Positions 11,093 to 23,029 of a stretch of 64,000 nucleotides of DNA are shown one piece after another. The position numbers and the translations under genes are program-made. The notes under the pieces are model-generated. The model made no database searches and had not been told where the DNA came from. It saw only the letters and a list, made by a program, of their open reading frames with translations. Source of the stretch: Adiantum capillus-veneris (Eukaryota; Streptophyta; Polypodiopsida; Polypodiales; Pteridaceae); contig CM043962.1 in assembly GCA_014529385.2 (NCBI GenBank), forward strand, positions 150,096,647-150,160,646, read 5' to 3'. Within the stretch, counting starts at the first letter, position 1; each line of letters opens with the position of its first letter.

Positions 11093-11975
11093 AAGTCCCC
11101 AATTTTAGCTGTTCTTGCTTTTTTCATTCAAAAGTGCTAAAGTCTGCTTTGAACCCAATTTTCTCACCCAAATGAGATGAAACTCTTCTCAGTCACTCAA
11201 TATATCATGCAGATCATGCTCATGCAGCCATCCTATGGTTTTAGTCTTAAAATAATGCTTTGGCACAATTTGGGTAGGATGTCTGGCAATTTCAGTCTAT
11301 CTGGCCTTATCCTATTAAGATATGGTCAAATTTCCACTTTCCAGTTGAAAATAGGGTAAACCCCACCTTCTGAACACACTGGTTAACTCAAAATCCCAAA
11401 ATTTCCACCAGATTAGCCTGTAGACATCGTACGCATAGGATGTCTCTTGGCTTAATTAAAATTTTTCCTGACCCAAATGCTTCTGATGCTCTACAGCTCT
11501 ATCAGAAACACTCACAGTAACTTTTGGACTTCACTTCAGCTTTCAAACACACTTTTGCGTCTTTTACAACCTTGTGATGAATTTACCAAGCAAGTATACA
11601 TGCATGAAGTGCTCTAGATCCTGAATCATGATGTCCTACTTACTCTACTCCTACTCATCATGTGAAATGGTGATAATGGTGTTTTGGTTGCTCTCTGGCC
11701 TCTCCGGACTGTCAAGCTCTCCTCTGACCGCTTCTACCACTCCAACTCTTACTCAAGAACTCAACTAATACCTAAAACTATCTCAGTCTACCTAAATCTA
11801 CCTGAGTCGAAGGATCTAGGCCAGACACACGCTTCCTAGACTCCCTCTAAAACCTAGAGAGTCCACCCTCTGGTCCCATCTAAATGTCAAACGAGACTCT
11901 TGGCAACTCAAAAATCCCTATCCTCAAGGACTAGTCTCGGTTACCTACCTGAGGTTTTCCTCCCCGGCAGCTTGG
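11093..11975 (-). other. Leader of A2 with degenerate palindrome
   Basis: The sequence aligns by eye with 53225-54400 of A1 (shared CAAATGAGATGAAA, CCACCTTCTGAACACACTGG). At 11422-11445 it holds a degenerate copy of the CG-centred palindrome. Near 11970 CCCCGGCAGC matches the first half of the A1 primer-binding site, the rest being altered. No gene is present. Confidence 0.6.
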
Positions 11976-12890
11976 ATAGATACGCCGCGACGGACGTCAG
12001 CACAACAAGAACTCACCTAACAAGATTTGTCAGCTAAGGACGAAGCTCGACCCGCAGGCGCGTGGAAGCAAGCATAGGGTGTCAACCTACACTCGACTGA
12101 CTCCCAACTAATTCCTACAGAGATCTCTACCCAATGTCTAAGTCACATCCCCAAGAGTGCATAAGAGCAAACTTCCTACAACGCTTTCTAGAGCCGAACA
12201 CCCATCAAACAATCTCGAAACACCACAGAACTTGAAGGAGACCCTACTAACACCAATAGGTCACTCTCCCTAAGGTCTATGAACCAAAACCCCAACCTAA
12301 AACACCCGGTGCAAAATCACGTAGGATGTTTGGCTGAAATTTGCAGGTCTTCGTTTCCGAAATCTAAAGTGCCTAATGTGTAGCTCTACTCAATGTGAAC
12401 GCGTGGATATGTTGCAATGCAAAATCGGACAATGTATGCTCACCGAATCACCAGATGAAGCTCGTAGATGGAGCTCGCAAAACCGGACCGTATGCGCGCA
12501 ATGTAGGTATCGGCGCATAGCTCTCATTGGGGGCAACACGCTGCACTTCTCTACACTCGATTCTGACCACCGGTGCACACGTAGCGTCAAGATGAAACTC
12601 ACACTCTCTCTCGTACACAGTACGCTCACTCACAAAATTCAAACTTTTTAAAAATGACAAAAGCTCCTTCATTAAGGTCAAAAAGTTGTATAAATACCTT
12701 ACAATTCTCAAACCCTAAAGTTCCAAATTAACCATCTACTCAATCTAACTATCAAAATTGGAATACAATCTGGAAACTTCTGTAAGCCCCAATATTACAA
12801 GGTGAAATGTCGAGTTCTCTCAATAAATGAATAATTACAAAAAATGATAATCTGCCGAGTAGTCAGTTTCCGTAGGGTGTGTCCAGCTTC
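11976..12890 (-). repeat. Divergent 5' LTR-like region of A2
   Basis: It carries CGCCGCGACGGACGTC, shared with the start of the element C LTR at 42415. Around 12300-12420 it follows the same order as the A-type LTR (AACCC...GTGCAAAA, a GTAGGATG half-site, then AAAGTGCC). Similarity to 5507-6464 is distant and the boundaries are approximate. Confidence 0.35.
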
Positions 12891-12955
12891 TAACAGGCCT
12901 CTACTTTCATTAGTAGAGGAAAGATGTTGAGATAGGCATGTCCTTCTTCAGCTAC

Positions 12956-13247
12956 TGTGGGAAACACCTCTACGTGTGCATACCTTTTACTATTGGTATT
13001 TGTCCTATGAGTTGTAAGCTTCTAAGAAGGGCTACATAGAGAGTTAGCCGGATAGACACTCCAGCTTTATACATAAATAAAGCCCAAGCCTATGCTGTAT
13101 ATACTACCTCTATGCTAAAGTATTACTAGCCTTTTTTGTGTATTGAGTCCACTTTTGAAAAGTGTGTGTTCTTTTCTCTCTAACTGTCCGAGCTATGGCT
13201 GCCTTCACCTTCAAGCCACCTTGAGCCCATTACCTCCATACCCAACA
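12956..13247 (+). repeat. Short LTR-like segment
   Basis: The segment starts TGTGGG and ends CCAACA, two bases before a perfect initiator-Met type primer-binding site on the plus strand. At about 290 bp it would be a small LTR, of a copia or TRIM type. I did not find the matching 3' LTR. Confidence 0.4.
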
Positions 13248-13249
13248 AC

Positions 13250-13264
13250 TGGTATCAGAGCCGG
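13250..13264 (+). promoter_or_regulatory. Primer-binding site, initiator-Met tRNA type
   Basis: TGGTATCAGAGCCGG is the plant initiator-Met PBS signature and follows an LTR-like end by two bases. No gag or pol could be recognised downstream; a second TGGTATCA-like string occurs near 13381. Confidence 0.65.
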
Positions 13265-14190
13265 TTATCACATCTATTAGCTTAGCAATACCGCACACAA
13301 TCACAACAAAAAAACACCCCTCCCTACATCCTCTGATTGAGCACCTACGAAGCTTTTGCCCCCTCCATCGATACCAACAATTGGTATCAAATTGAAGAAA
13401 TAGAGCTCAAATCGACGAGCATCCACTGACACATGCAGATCGACAGTAGATACGATATCCTATTGGGCCATTTGCAGTAGTTTGCCACTCGTTGAATCAT
13501 AGGCTGCGCTTATCGGCATCCTATTTGTGTGCAACTACATCAACTAGAAGCTATTCAACGTTGACCTCTTTTGCTTGGGAGGATTTCATGCTACCCTACT
13601 CAACACCGTTTACAATAGCACTGGAGTTAAGAAGGCTTTGGCAAGCAGGCAAGTAGATCACGGGATCTATATTTTTCTTAGGTTCACTATGTCCACACAC
13701 ACACACTGGTTCGATTGCGCATATCAAGCATATACACAGTGTGGTGTCACACTCTGCTCGCTCAGCCTGGTATCACACTCTGCTCGCTTAGCCCTTGCGT
13801 GCTCCATTGAGTGGTGCCACAGGCTGTCAGACTGCATTATAGCCATATCATCAAGCTTGTCACTTCCCTCTATGGCAACAAAACCGTAGGCAAGCAGGGA
13901 CACACAAGCTGGTTCATAATTTGCTGCAGTGATGATTTCAAAAAAACACACACACACACATGAGTGCATCATCGTCATGCTCAACAAAGCCTCAATCAAA
14001 CCCCATAGATGAAAAATTGGCATGAAGGTGCCCCCTCTTGCAGTCTCTGCTCATTGAATAGCTTCAAGCCACTCTCATTGCTTCTAGGATGGCGTTTGCT
14101 GCTCTTTGAACACACCATTTTTTTTGGTTTGCTTGCTTTACTACACACAACACTTTCCTTTGCATTGAAGGTATTTATTTAACTCTTGGA
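13265..14190. other. No recognisable gene
   Basis: The stretch follows the PBS and contains a short open frame at 13575-13889 without a recognisable domain, and an AC-rich run near 13948. It may be the interior of a degraded small LTR element. Confidence 0.3.
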
Positions 14191-14194
14191 TAAG

Positions 14195-14747
14195 CTAGTG
14201 GAGTTTCACACCTTTCACTTTTGCAAGTTCAATCGTGTGCTCAACCCACGAACTTGATAGCAAGTCGCCCTCAGACCCACATACAAATTGCACAACCTTG
14301 CATCGGGCATTTGAGAGCTTGAAAGTTTTATGAGGATAGGCCCACTTGCTTCCACCAAATGCTTTAGGCTTTGTGGTTGATGTAGTTGATGACTTGTTTT
14401 CTTTGATTGTTGGAGAGAAAACACTTGGTGCTACACAAAATCTAACTGATGTGAGAGTGCTAATGCGGTCCTCAAAAGCAAAACTCACCGTTCTTTCTTC
14501 ACCTCCTTTGTTGGCACTCATTGACAGAATGCTTTGGTTGAGAGCAGTGATGATGACATTCTGTAGCCCTCCCTCTTAATGCTCTTGATTTGCAATTAGC
14601 ATGAGCAATGTGAGATGGGGAGCTTAGCTCTTGGATATTGATGACGCTACAACCTGGCAGTAGCACTCCGATGAAGGCCTTGAGTGCTTCTATAGTCTCC
14701 TCTTCTTTAGCCCTCCAATTTGAAAACTCTTGTAGCCACTCGTCCAT
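14195..14747 (-). pseudogene. Hypothetical ORF remnant
   Basis: Two overlapping minus frames (14747-14499 and 14521-14195) read as one broken protein with an N-terminal charged helix (WLQEFSNWRAKEEETIEALKAF) and a Cys/Trp-containing C-terminal part (SKWAYPHKTF, VVQFVCGSEG). I do not recognise the family. It could be part of an unrecognised transposon ORF or of a captured gene. Confidence 0.25.
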
Positions 14748-16149
14748 GATTGATGGAATGCATGGCTACTCTTTGTTGACTGAAGGTCTTTGCAAATACC
14801 TCCTCCATGAGGGAACCAAATGAGAGGCGGATGCACAAAACAGGCCCGGTGGCCTCTAAACCAAGACTATGCACAATAGCCTCATCATGGGAGGTACAGA
14901 ACAGGGCACCACCTATCTTGAAATGTGGCTAGGACGCATGATAGGGGGGTTGGCGCATAGCACAAGGAAGATGTGAGAGAAGGAGAGAGAGGGAGAGGAA
15001 GAGATCATTAGAGCTTTATTGATATAGGCTTCATAGACACCATACAAACATTTACAAGAGGAATTACACATAATCAACATCTCACAAACTCATGTTTGCA
15101 TGGTAACTCTAACCTCTTGGTCACTAAGAAACGAAAACGAAGGACCATAGCCAATACTATGCCATCGTAGAACTATGTGTGCGTAGAGGTGCATACATAA
15201 GGATGTACATATGAGAGCGTGAGTGCTAGAGCTTGATTGTGCGTGTGTGTGTATTTACAAAAGAGAAGGCCTCCTTTTATAGGCCAAGAGAGTGACTAGG
15301 GAAGAAATTATGAGCAAAAGGAGTTATTACAAAGTAACCTCAGTTAGAGGCATTACCCCAATGAAAGACCTCTGTGTGCCCTGCTTATTGACCAATTTTC
15401 TCCTAATCGCCTTCACCATGGCGAGCTTTGTCTCCATGCCGCCTTCCATAGCTTGATTCTAAGAGCTTCCTTATAATATTTGAGAGAATCTTGATAAAAT
15501 AAGAGAAATTTCAACAATAATGGAGATAAACCTATAAGAAACTGTGTGTGAGGATTTGGGGATAATCATGACTTCCTTCCCATGTGGGCATATAGGCTCC
15601 ACCATTTTAGCCATATCTCTCAAACCGTAGCTCCAAAAAATTATAAAAAAATAGTGGTAGAAAGATTAGCTCAATGCCTACAACTTTTTTTGTTGAAAAG
15701 TTTTTCCAATTTGAAATGAAAAAATAGAGAAAAATCCCACAAAGAGTATGTGTCCATCTTTTTCTTCCAAAAGTCTTCCAGGCGGTTCCCTCTTGACTCC
15801 ATGTGCAAGCTTTGTGTCCACAAGTGAATTATGATTGAATTTGGTAATATTTTGTTGATTGCAACTCCATAATTTATAAGATTCTCCTCCCTTTCAATAT
15901 TGACTCTTATTCTTCACGTGTAGTGATTGTCTGGTAGTGACCGTTAGGTAGAATCAACATCCAATGAATTTTTTGTTTTCATAGGGTTGTTTCCTACCTC
16001 TCCTTATTTCCAAGATCCAAATGTGTCAAAACCATAGCTATGTACAAAATAAATACATAGATTTTGTGTGTGATTTTAATGCATCAGGTCCCTCCTCCTT
16101 CACGAACCTTGAAGCCTTGCCATCAAGTGCATACCAAGAGAGAGGTGGT
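14748..16149. other. No recognisable gene
   Basis: AT-rich, low-complexity sequence with a GAGAGAGG run near 14970-15000. No domain, tandem array or RNA gene was found. Confidence 0.3.
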
Positions 16150-17789
16150 CCAAAATTTGAAAGGGGCCCTCAACATGGGATACACGCCGATGATGGAAGC
16201 ACCTAATATACAAGAGCTAGTACCAGCTACAATGTATTATAACAGCCAAAGCAGGAACTACCCTTCAAAGTGACAAAAGATGAGAGAACAAATGGAGTAG
16301 CAAGGTCGGTACAACCTCCACTTCCTGCGTTTTGACTTGAAGAAAGAAGGTACAAGATGGACAAAAGGACATTGCTGTTCATTGTGAATAGAGGCTTAGC
16401 TAGGTCAGATCTTGTTTACAGGCAAGAGGAAATACAAGAAGAAGCCCCTCAACCAGATTGTCATAAAAGCTATGACAACCACTTGGTCAAACAATGTCCT
16501 CAAATATAGATCACTCAAGTGAATACCTATTGTGTTGAGTGTGGCATTACTTGATCCCTCAACTGTCCAAAAAACCCAAACCAAGCCATAAAGATCCCAA
16601 CAAATGTCTCAGGAATTGTTCAACTACCCAGTAGCTTGGAAAATAAAAATGTCATACCAGTTCAAGTAGTTACGAGAGTGCAAGCTCAAAAGGAAGCTGC
16701 AAAGAATCCAGAGACAAAGAAAATAGAAATTGATGCGATTCCAGAGACGAGTGAACCAGAGACCGATGCGCCTAGTCAAAAGACGAAAAGCAAATGGAAT
16801 AGTTGGAAAGCTAGAAAGGCTAGGATGAAAGCACGTAGGGAACGAGAGCAAAAATCCCTAGCTAAGGAGCTTACCCAAGCTAAAGAGAAGATAAGACAAA
16901 ATGAGGAAAGGGTTGCACCTTCTCTTATAGAGGAGACCCAACCTCCAAAAGAACCATCCACAAAAGAGAAACTGAGAAGTGCCAGTTTGAGAGGATTAGT
17001 ATTGGTAGAAAATGTTCATGAGCCATTAGACACCCTCCTAAAAGCCTATGAAACACGGCTCAAAAACAACCAAACCCAAGAACAGAGGTGGATGACATAT
17101 CCATATGTGGAACTAGAAAAGGACAGGCTTGAAATGTGGTAAAATATGATTCAAACAACCCAAGCTTTAATAGAACCACCAGTTGGAAAACCTGAGAGTG
17201 TGATCCTTGTTCCACCGACACCAGTAATCCCACTAAACCAGGAACAAAAAGAGCTAGATTTCAGTCACGAGCAAAGACCAAAGCTCAAGGACCTCGAAGT
17301 TAGAGCCAAGGATAACGTTGAATACCACGGATAACTCTTTCAAGGGATTTCACATAGCTATACCTGACAATTGTAAAGAAATAGACGGTCTTGACAAATT
17401 GTGAAAACGAGTCAAATAGGCCAATGAAGAAAGTGAGATAAGTAGATGAGTAAACCAAATGGGTGATGGAAGAGGAGTGTCTCTTCTATCAATAGAGGAA
17501 TTTGAGACTGGATATCAAATGAATCTAGAAGTGGAATCGTATTGGAGAGACAAAGAATCTGTGCAGTCTATGGATAGTCAACCCCATTCGCTAAGAACAC
17601 TACCATCCTATATGAGAGAGCATGAGGCCAAGTAAGATGTTATTCCAGTCACATCACAAAGACTATCTCCCACCAAGGTCATAGATTCAAAAGGGATAAT
17701 AGATATTTTGTCAACATAATTCACGTGTACAATAACGTTAGCCAAGTTGCTCAGAATACGACCAAACATGTGGGCTACTGTGGGAAATC
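16150..17789 (+). mobile_element. Internal fragment of family A, inverted copy
   Basis: On the plus strand this matches the reverse complement of A1 50.5-49.0 kb and then of A2 10.5-10.1 kb. Similarity starts near 16150 and stops just after TGTGGGAAAT at about 17789. No LTR, leader or PPT accompanies it. It bridges the gag part kept by A1 and the pre-protease part kept by A2. Confidence 0.75.
16636..17334 (+). pseudogene. gag C-terminal region, family A fragment
   Basis: One frame (16636-17142) plus a same-strand continuation (17146-17334) encode a Lys/Glu-rich helix, the LKNNQTQEQRWMTYPY block and a proline-rich segment (TPVIPLN). A stop separates the two. Upstream, a damaged zinc-knuckle sequence (CVECGIT) is visible near 16538. 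There is no protease. Confidence 0.65.
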
Positions 17790-17861
17790 ACCAATGCCAC
17801 ACCGATCAACAATAAATTACAAGAAGAATTTCACAATGAGCATTCTCCCAAGAACACGGCA

Positions 17862-18240
17862 TTGACCCGTGGCAAGAAGAAAAACAATTTGGAGCAAACA
17901 TGCAGCAAGAATTTAGCCAAGGGTCAAGCGGCAACAAATCATAGCAATTGGTCTTTACAAGAAGTTCGTGTGCTTATGGAAGCCATTGAATGTTTTTGCA
18001 AGAGAGAAAAAGGAAAGAAAAGGGGCGGCAAGGATTGTTTCAAGTGAAGCAAAGTGGATGAGAGTGACTACATATTGCAATGAGAGGGGTGTTATGAGGA
18101 AGGTGCTCCAATGTATGGATAAGTGGGACAATGTGTTTCCAGAGTTCAAATGCATTAGAGATTGGAATAGGGTGGTTCCTTCTGATCTTTCTTTGTGGTC
18201 TTAAATGGAGGGAGATAAAAGATAAGCAAGGGGTCTTCCA
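17862..18240 (+). pseudogene. Myb/SANT-like (trihelix) DNA-binding protein, frameshifted
   Basis: Joining two frames near 18010 gives the pattern NWSLQEVRVLMEAI, then KWMRVTTYCNERGV and QCMDKWDNVFPEFKCIRDWN, the Trp-spaced helices of Myb/SANT-like domains. A SLWSM...GLP-type tail follows, as in trihelix-like proteins. In PIF/Harbinger elements a Myb-like protein helps the transposase bind element ends. A frameshift makes this copy non-functional. Confidence 0.6.
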
Positions 18241-19124
18241 AAATGTTTTGATGACACTTTACATCTTCTTTTGGAGTAACACTTCTCAAATGATAGATTT
18301 GTGGATCTAGGACCACATGTGATAGATAGCTCAAGTGCCTCATATGGTAAGCTTTCTTCTTGATTTCTTTTTGGCCTTTTAAAGGCCTTAGCACCCCAAG
18401 GGTGAAGGTCGTTCAAATTTCTTTGCTAGACGAGTGTCCATAATAGCCTTTAAAGTCATAGCCTTTCAAATGCTATTGTCTAAAGCCTACATTCACTTTT
18501 TGGGCATGCCTAAAAAAGAATTTAGAAAATAAAGGATAGCTAAGGAATATGTGCATGCAATTTTGGATTCTTTTAGTAAGAATATAAGTGAGATATTTCT
18601 TTGTCAAAGGGAGGAAATAAGAAGCAAAGTCAAAGGGAGGTCCAGTTGGAGGCGCGAGAGTGACCCGAGGGTTTAGGGTTTAGGGCTAGGAGAAGAAGGA
18701 TTTTTTTTCTAATATGGTTGCCCTTGCATTGTGCACATCAAATAGCTCACATGTGGAATGACTCAGCCTAAAGATTTCTCTCTCGCTTGGTGAGGCCATG
18801 AGGTCAATATCGCTCACTACGTGTTGCTTATTTGAGACGTGTCAAGCTTGAATTGCTAAGTTGAAGTGGGATGTCAAAGATTCCATCTAATGAGAGTAGA
18901 AAGATCAAGTTTTTTCCTAGGATGTGAGGAATTGATGAAGAGTCCTTTCATTTAAGGACTTAAAAAATTTCATCTCAATAAATTGTTTCATTATTTTCTA
19001 TGCTTATTAAATCTATCTTTTTAATTAAAAAGCATTAAAATATTCGTTTGTTTAAACTTTTAATGCATCTTTGTTATTTTATTGTTATTCTTACATAAAT
19101 GTTTTTCACAAAATGTGAGAGTAG

Positions 19125-19397
19125 ATGATCCAAGCTCCAAGGGAAAGAAGAGAGGCTTTTTGCCCTAGTAAAAATGTGGGCATAAAATGTGAGTTTCAAG
19201 ACATTTCAAAGAACCTCATGGAGAGCATGGATAGGTCTGCAAAAGAATACATGGTGCAAAAAAAGAAGCAAGTGCAAGACCTATTGGCAATGCAAGAAAG
19301 ACAAGTAAAAGCCGCCGAAGATCAAGTGATCGTCTTAGAAAACTCTATGTCAAAGTTCTTGAATCTCCTAGGTGCCTACTTGGCACGCCAAGGTTAA
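19125..19397 (+). pseudogene. Coiled-coil C-terminal region of the Myb-like protein
   Basis: A 90-codon frame encodes MESMDRSAKEYMVQKKKQ followed by a Gln/Glu-rich helix (MQERQVKAAEDQVIVLE) with leucines at helical spacing. Its position downstream of the SANT domain suggests it is the C-terminal exon of the same gene. No other function can be assigned. Confidence 0.4.
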
Positions 19398-19527
19398 TGA
19401 TGCTTTAGTATTTTCTTGAGTTTTGATCATTGCATAGTTATGCTATGCGAACATATGAGACTTTGTATTATGTTTTTTTGAATTATTTTGTATAATGCTA
19501 CGGTATTATTTGATATTTAGAAGTATT

Positions 19528-19570
<43 letters not shown>

Positions 19571-19602
19571 TCTCCTTATTTCTATATTATCTTTTACATA
19601 AT

Positions 19603-19682
<80 letters not shown>

Positions 19683-19684
19683 AC
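19528..19684. repeat. CT microsatellite with poly-C and AC runs
   Basis: Two (CT)n tracts (19529-19565 and 19604-19650) are followed by a pure C run and then (AC)n to 19683. Open frames here are only Ser/Leu repeats and are not genes. Confidence 0.95.
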
Positions 19685-20499
19685 CCCTTTTCTACTTTGG
19701 TGGAGTATCTATAATTGTTTGCTCAAATACTTGAAACTTGTTAAAATTTTCAATGAAAAGATGTTTGCAGACTCTAGACTCTGCACTTTTCTTTTAGACT
19801 CAAAAGGCACACCTATCTTGTTTTTTTAATGGACCTGGCTAGTATTTTAAAGAGGCCTCACAATTTTTATATATCAAAGTGCAGACCTTCATACATTAAT
19901 ATTTTGCTCAAATACTTGAAACTTGTTAAAATTGTCTCAATGGAAAGTTGTCTGCTGTAGACTCTAGATTCTGCATTTTTCTTTTACATCAAAAGGCACA
20001 CCTATATATTCTGCATTTTTCTTTTACATCAAAAGGCATACCTATATCTTTCTTATGGAAGAGCCCGCTTGGCTAGTATTTTTCACAAATTTTTTATATC
20101 AAAGTGCATACCTACGTACATTTTTTTTTGGAGAGAAGTAAAAATTGAACTGACTGAAAGTGAAAAGGCGTATACAAGCACATACATTTTTTTAATAGAA
20201 GATCCTACTTGGATACAAGTTTAAAGACAAATAAGCCTAAGAGGTCTCACATTTTAACAGCAAAAATGTATACCTCTAAAAAATGACATTTAAATATATT
20301 AAGACTCTTTATTATAAAGACATCACTTTTTGACTTTCATATACACAAAAGTGGAATTGAACCAAATGGCAAGTAAAATTCAGACATTTCATTTAACAAG
20401 ACTTTCCTTCAAAGACATTTCATTTAACAAGACTTTCCTTCAAAAAGATTTAAGTAGCAAAGACATAAAAGTATGTGACTGTGATATTGTAGGAGCTTA

Positions 20500-20835
20500 A
20501 GTTTGCACATGACCATGAATTTCATGTAGATACATAGCCACAACATCCATACTTATGGCATTCAAAGGATTCAATTCATGCACCTCAACCTTGTTGTGTT
20601 GGGTCAACAACATCACCTATTGCTGACCCATGATCAATGGCTAAGTTGTGCAATATGCAACAAGTAGCAATTACCTTAGGTATTTTGTTTTGATGTCGGG
20701 ATTTTGGACGACACCCTGAAGAATACTCCAAGTGGTTTTTAAGCGACCAAAATCACGTTGTCGAGAAGTTTGCAATCTTGCCAGGAAAGCATCAGGCTTC
20801 TTGTTGTGAGAATTGGTGAGCTAACTGCAAAACTA
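20500..20835 (-). pseudogene. PIF/Harbinger transposase C-terminus
   Basis: The minus strand encodes RQRDFGRLKTTWSILQG, then after a one-base shift KVIATCCILHNLA. This is the conserved end of DDE_Tnp_4-type transposases (FGRLKxRW...ACxxLHNxxI). The last catalytic acidic residue would lie near this block. The rest of the enzyme to the right is not recognisable. Confidence 0.65.
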
Positions 20836-21845
20836 TATGAAGGAGTTATGCCATAGATGCGATGAAGTCTAGAGTTTGGTAGGGAGTGCAATCAAAGAAG
20901 CCCCATTCTCTCTCTTGCACACACACAAAGAAAGAACACAAAAGAGAAAATCAAAACACAAAGAGAAAATAAAAATAACACAAAGATGAAAACGTCAAGG
21001 CTTTGGTCATATCTTATCATGGGTAAGGTTAATAGATGAGTTAGTGGTATTCAACCTTTGCCGACCAAATAAGCTACAAATTGTTCTTTGGAATTGTAGT
21101 TTAGTCCTAACTATGATATAAATGTTTTGTCTAGTGATTGGGGTTAATCATGTGTACAAATCTTCTTGGTTCATAGCAAGATAACTACACTTATATCAAA
21201 AGAAAAGTTATAGTCTAAAAGGGGTAGTATGATGGGATTTAATGAAAGAAGTATTTCATTGAGCCTTTTTGAGCCAAAGAGAAACACTATACGTTGTTGG
21301 AAGTGTATTTTACAATTAATCCATACGTTAATTGTAAGTGATAGAAATTAACATCATGTGGATTATTCATCTAGGATAACTCTAGTATGTGCAAAATGTA
21401 AACATGAGAGAAGTGAAGAGAAGAGAAGTTTCCCTCCCAAGCCCTATTATTACCCATAGGAATAAGAATAATGCGGAGAGAGATATACCTGTACAGGGAT
21501 TTTAATTACGCGATGACGCATTTTGTTAAATGTTAATTATTGTTGTTATTATCACTATTTTTTTCATGTTAATAACATATCTAATGTCATGACCTACGAA
21601 AACCGATAAAAAACGTAGAACCGGCAAGGCAACCAACAATCCCGGCGGGCCCGATGGGCACAGCAAGAATCCCGCCGGCCCCGTCATGTACCCCTCCATA
21701 TTTGGCGGCTCTATATAACCCTGTAGTAGACATCACATCACATCACCGCTTCCTCTAATTTGGTCATCCTTTAAAATTTAGAAGAAAAACTAAAGGTAAA
21801 AAAATGAATAGTCTTTAAAAAAAATTAAAACTTAATGTAACTCTG
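20836..21845. other. No recognisable gene; GC-rich patch and TATA-like site near the end
   Basis: The stretch is AT-rich without domains. Around 21600-21700 a GC-rich patch (CCCGGCGGGCCC) precedes CTATATAA at about 21711, which resembles a TATA box for the plus-strand BED gene about 1 kb downstream. Another TATATA-plus-GC patch lies near 23260. Confidence 0.3.
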
Positions 21846-22590
21846 ATCATGGATCATTAGTTCTTTTTTGGACTGAACTGATTCTTGAAAGGAGGTAGAA
21901 AGGTGAAACTTTGGGTCGGTATCTCTACATTTGGGATGGACTAATCTCATGTTTGGTTCACCGTTATATTTGCTAAATTGATTAGAACTTCTATCTCATG
22001 GGTCATTAGTTCTTTTTTGGATTGAACTGATTCTTGAAAAGATATAGAAAGGTGAATCTTTGGATCGATATCTCTACTTTGGGGATGGATTGATCACATG
22101 TTTGATTCACCGTTGTATTTGCTTGCTATTCCGATTAGAGCTCCAATCATGGGTCATTAGTTCTTTTTTGGACTGGACTGATTCATGAAAGGAGGTAGAA
22201 AGGTGAATCTTTGGGTCGATATCTCTACTTTTGGGATGGACTGATCACATGTTTGATTCACCGCTGTATTTGCTTGCTATTCCGATTACAGCTCCAATCA
22301 TGGGTCATTAGTTCTTTTTTGGACTGGATTGATTCATGAAAGGAGGTAGGAAGGTGAATGTTTGGGTCGATATCTCTACTTTTGGGATGGACTGATCACA
22401 TGTTTGATTCATCGCTGTATTTGCTTGCTATTTCGATTAGAGCTCCAATTATGGGTCATTAGTTCTTTTTTGGACTGGACTAATTCATGAAAGGGGTAGG
22501 AAGGTGAATCTTTGGGTCGATTATCTCTACTTTTGGGATGGACTGATCACATATTTGATTCACCGTTGTATTTTATTGCTCATGTTTGAG
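21846..22590 (+). repeat. Five tandem copies of a 151-bp repeat
   Basis: The string CATGGGTCATTAGTTCTTTT recurs near 21850, 22000, 22147, 22298 and 22449. The copies differ by scattered substitutions and the last is slightly shorter. They lie between a TATA-like site and the BED zinc-finger ORF, so they may be leader or subterminal repeats of the same element. Confidence 0.9.
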
Positions 22591-22696
22591 TAGATTGAGG
22601 TTTATTCCTTTCAGGCTTCACTACTACGCTTGTGTGTGATATTGATTATAACACTAATGTTTGGTTTGAATAATACTTGAAAGAAGAGATAGCATA

Positions 22697-23029
22697 TTGA
22701 GATATGTTTATTGGTATTGCAAGCATCCAATAAGTATGTCTTCCACCGGGAATGTGAGCGGCGATGTTGGTGTCTCAAGCCTGGATTCCTTGAGGAGACC
22801 TCCTACCTCGATGCCAGGTCCTGCTTCGCAGGGCACCACTTCGCAAGGCAAGCGAAAGGCAGGTGGAAAAGGTCCAGGACCCAAGTGGAATTTTGCCACA
22901 AATTTAAATAAGTATCAAGATTGGAAATGTAACTTTTGTGGCGAAGAGAAATCTGGAGGAGCACCAAGAATAAGGGATCATTTGCTAGGTGGCAATACCA
23001 GAATCCAAGGAGGAAAGTGCAAGGGCTAA
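22697..23029 (+). CDS. BED-type zinc-finger protein, partial
   Basis: A 110-codon frame has a Ser/Pro/Gly-rich N-terminus, a basic stretch (GKRKAGGKG) and then WKCNFCGEEKSGGAPRIRDHL with a Cys close to the end (GGKCKG). The pattern C-x2-C...GG-x-R-x-HL...C fits the BED finger found at the start of hAT-type transposases and related proteins. It ends in a stop just after the finger, so it is either the first exon or a truncated remnant. No hAT catalytic region was found downstream. The internal Met at 22736 may be the real start. Confidence 0.6.
   Translation: MRYVYWYCKHPISMSSTGNVSGDVGVSSLDSLRRPPTSMPGPASQGTTSQGKRKAGGKGPGPKWNFATNLNKYQDWKCNFCGEEKSGGAPRIRDHLLGGNTRIQGGKCKG

Larger units (their letters stand above)
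5507..12890 (-). mobile_element. Non-autonomous gag-protease LTR element, copy A2
   Basis: Reading on the minus strand: divergent 5' LTR-like region (11976-12890), leader (11093-11975), gag remnant, aspartic protease, W-x-P-K tail, an internal relic PPT (7921-7934), a second LTR-proximal PPT and the 3' LTR. No RT, RNase H or integrase is present. Compared with copy A1 this copy has lost most of gag and the palindrome-rich leader but keeps the protease, which A1 has lost. The two LTRs belong to different sequence types, so the copy may be recombinant. Confidence 0.65.
17862..20835. mobile_element. PIF/Harbinger-like DNA transposon relic
   Basis: A plus-strand Myb/SANT-type DNA-binding protein (17862-18240 with a coiled-coil end at 19125-19397) and a minus-strand DDE transposase C-terminus (20500-20835) converge, the usual two-gene layout of PIF/Harbinger elements. 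Terminal inverted repeats and the expected 3-bp target duplication were not found, so the limits are those of the coding remnants. Confidence 0.55.

Noticed and set aside
13250-13264. tRNA gene
   Set aside because: Only the 3'-end complement motif of initiator-Met tRNA is present, with no cloverleaf; it is a primer-binding site.
18665-18700. Telomere-like GGGTTTAGGGTTTAGGG
   Set aside because: Only about two plant-type TTTAGGG units; too short to call an interstitial telomere.
19495-19734. Open frames with long Ser-Leu runs
   Set aside because: Produced by (CT)n, poly-C and (AC)n microsatellites.
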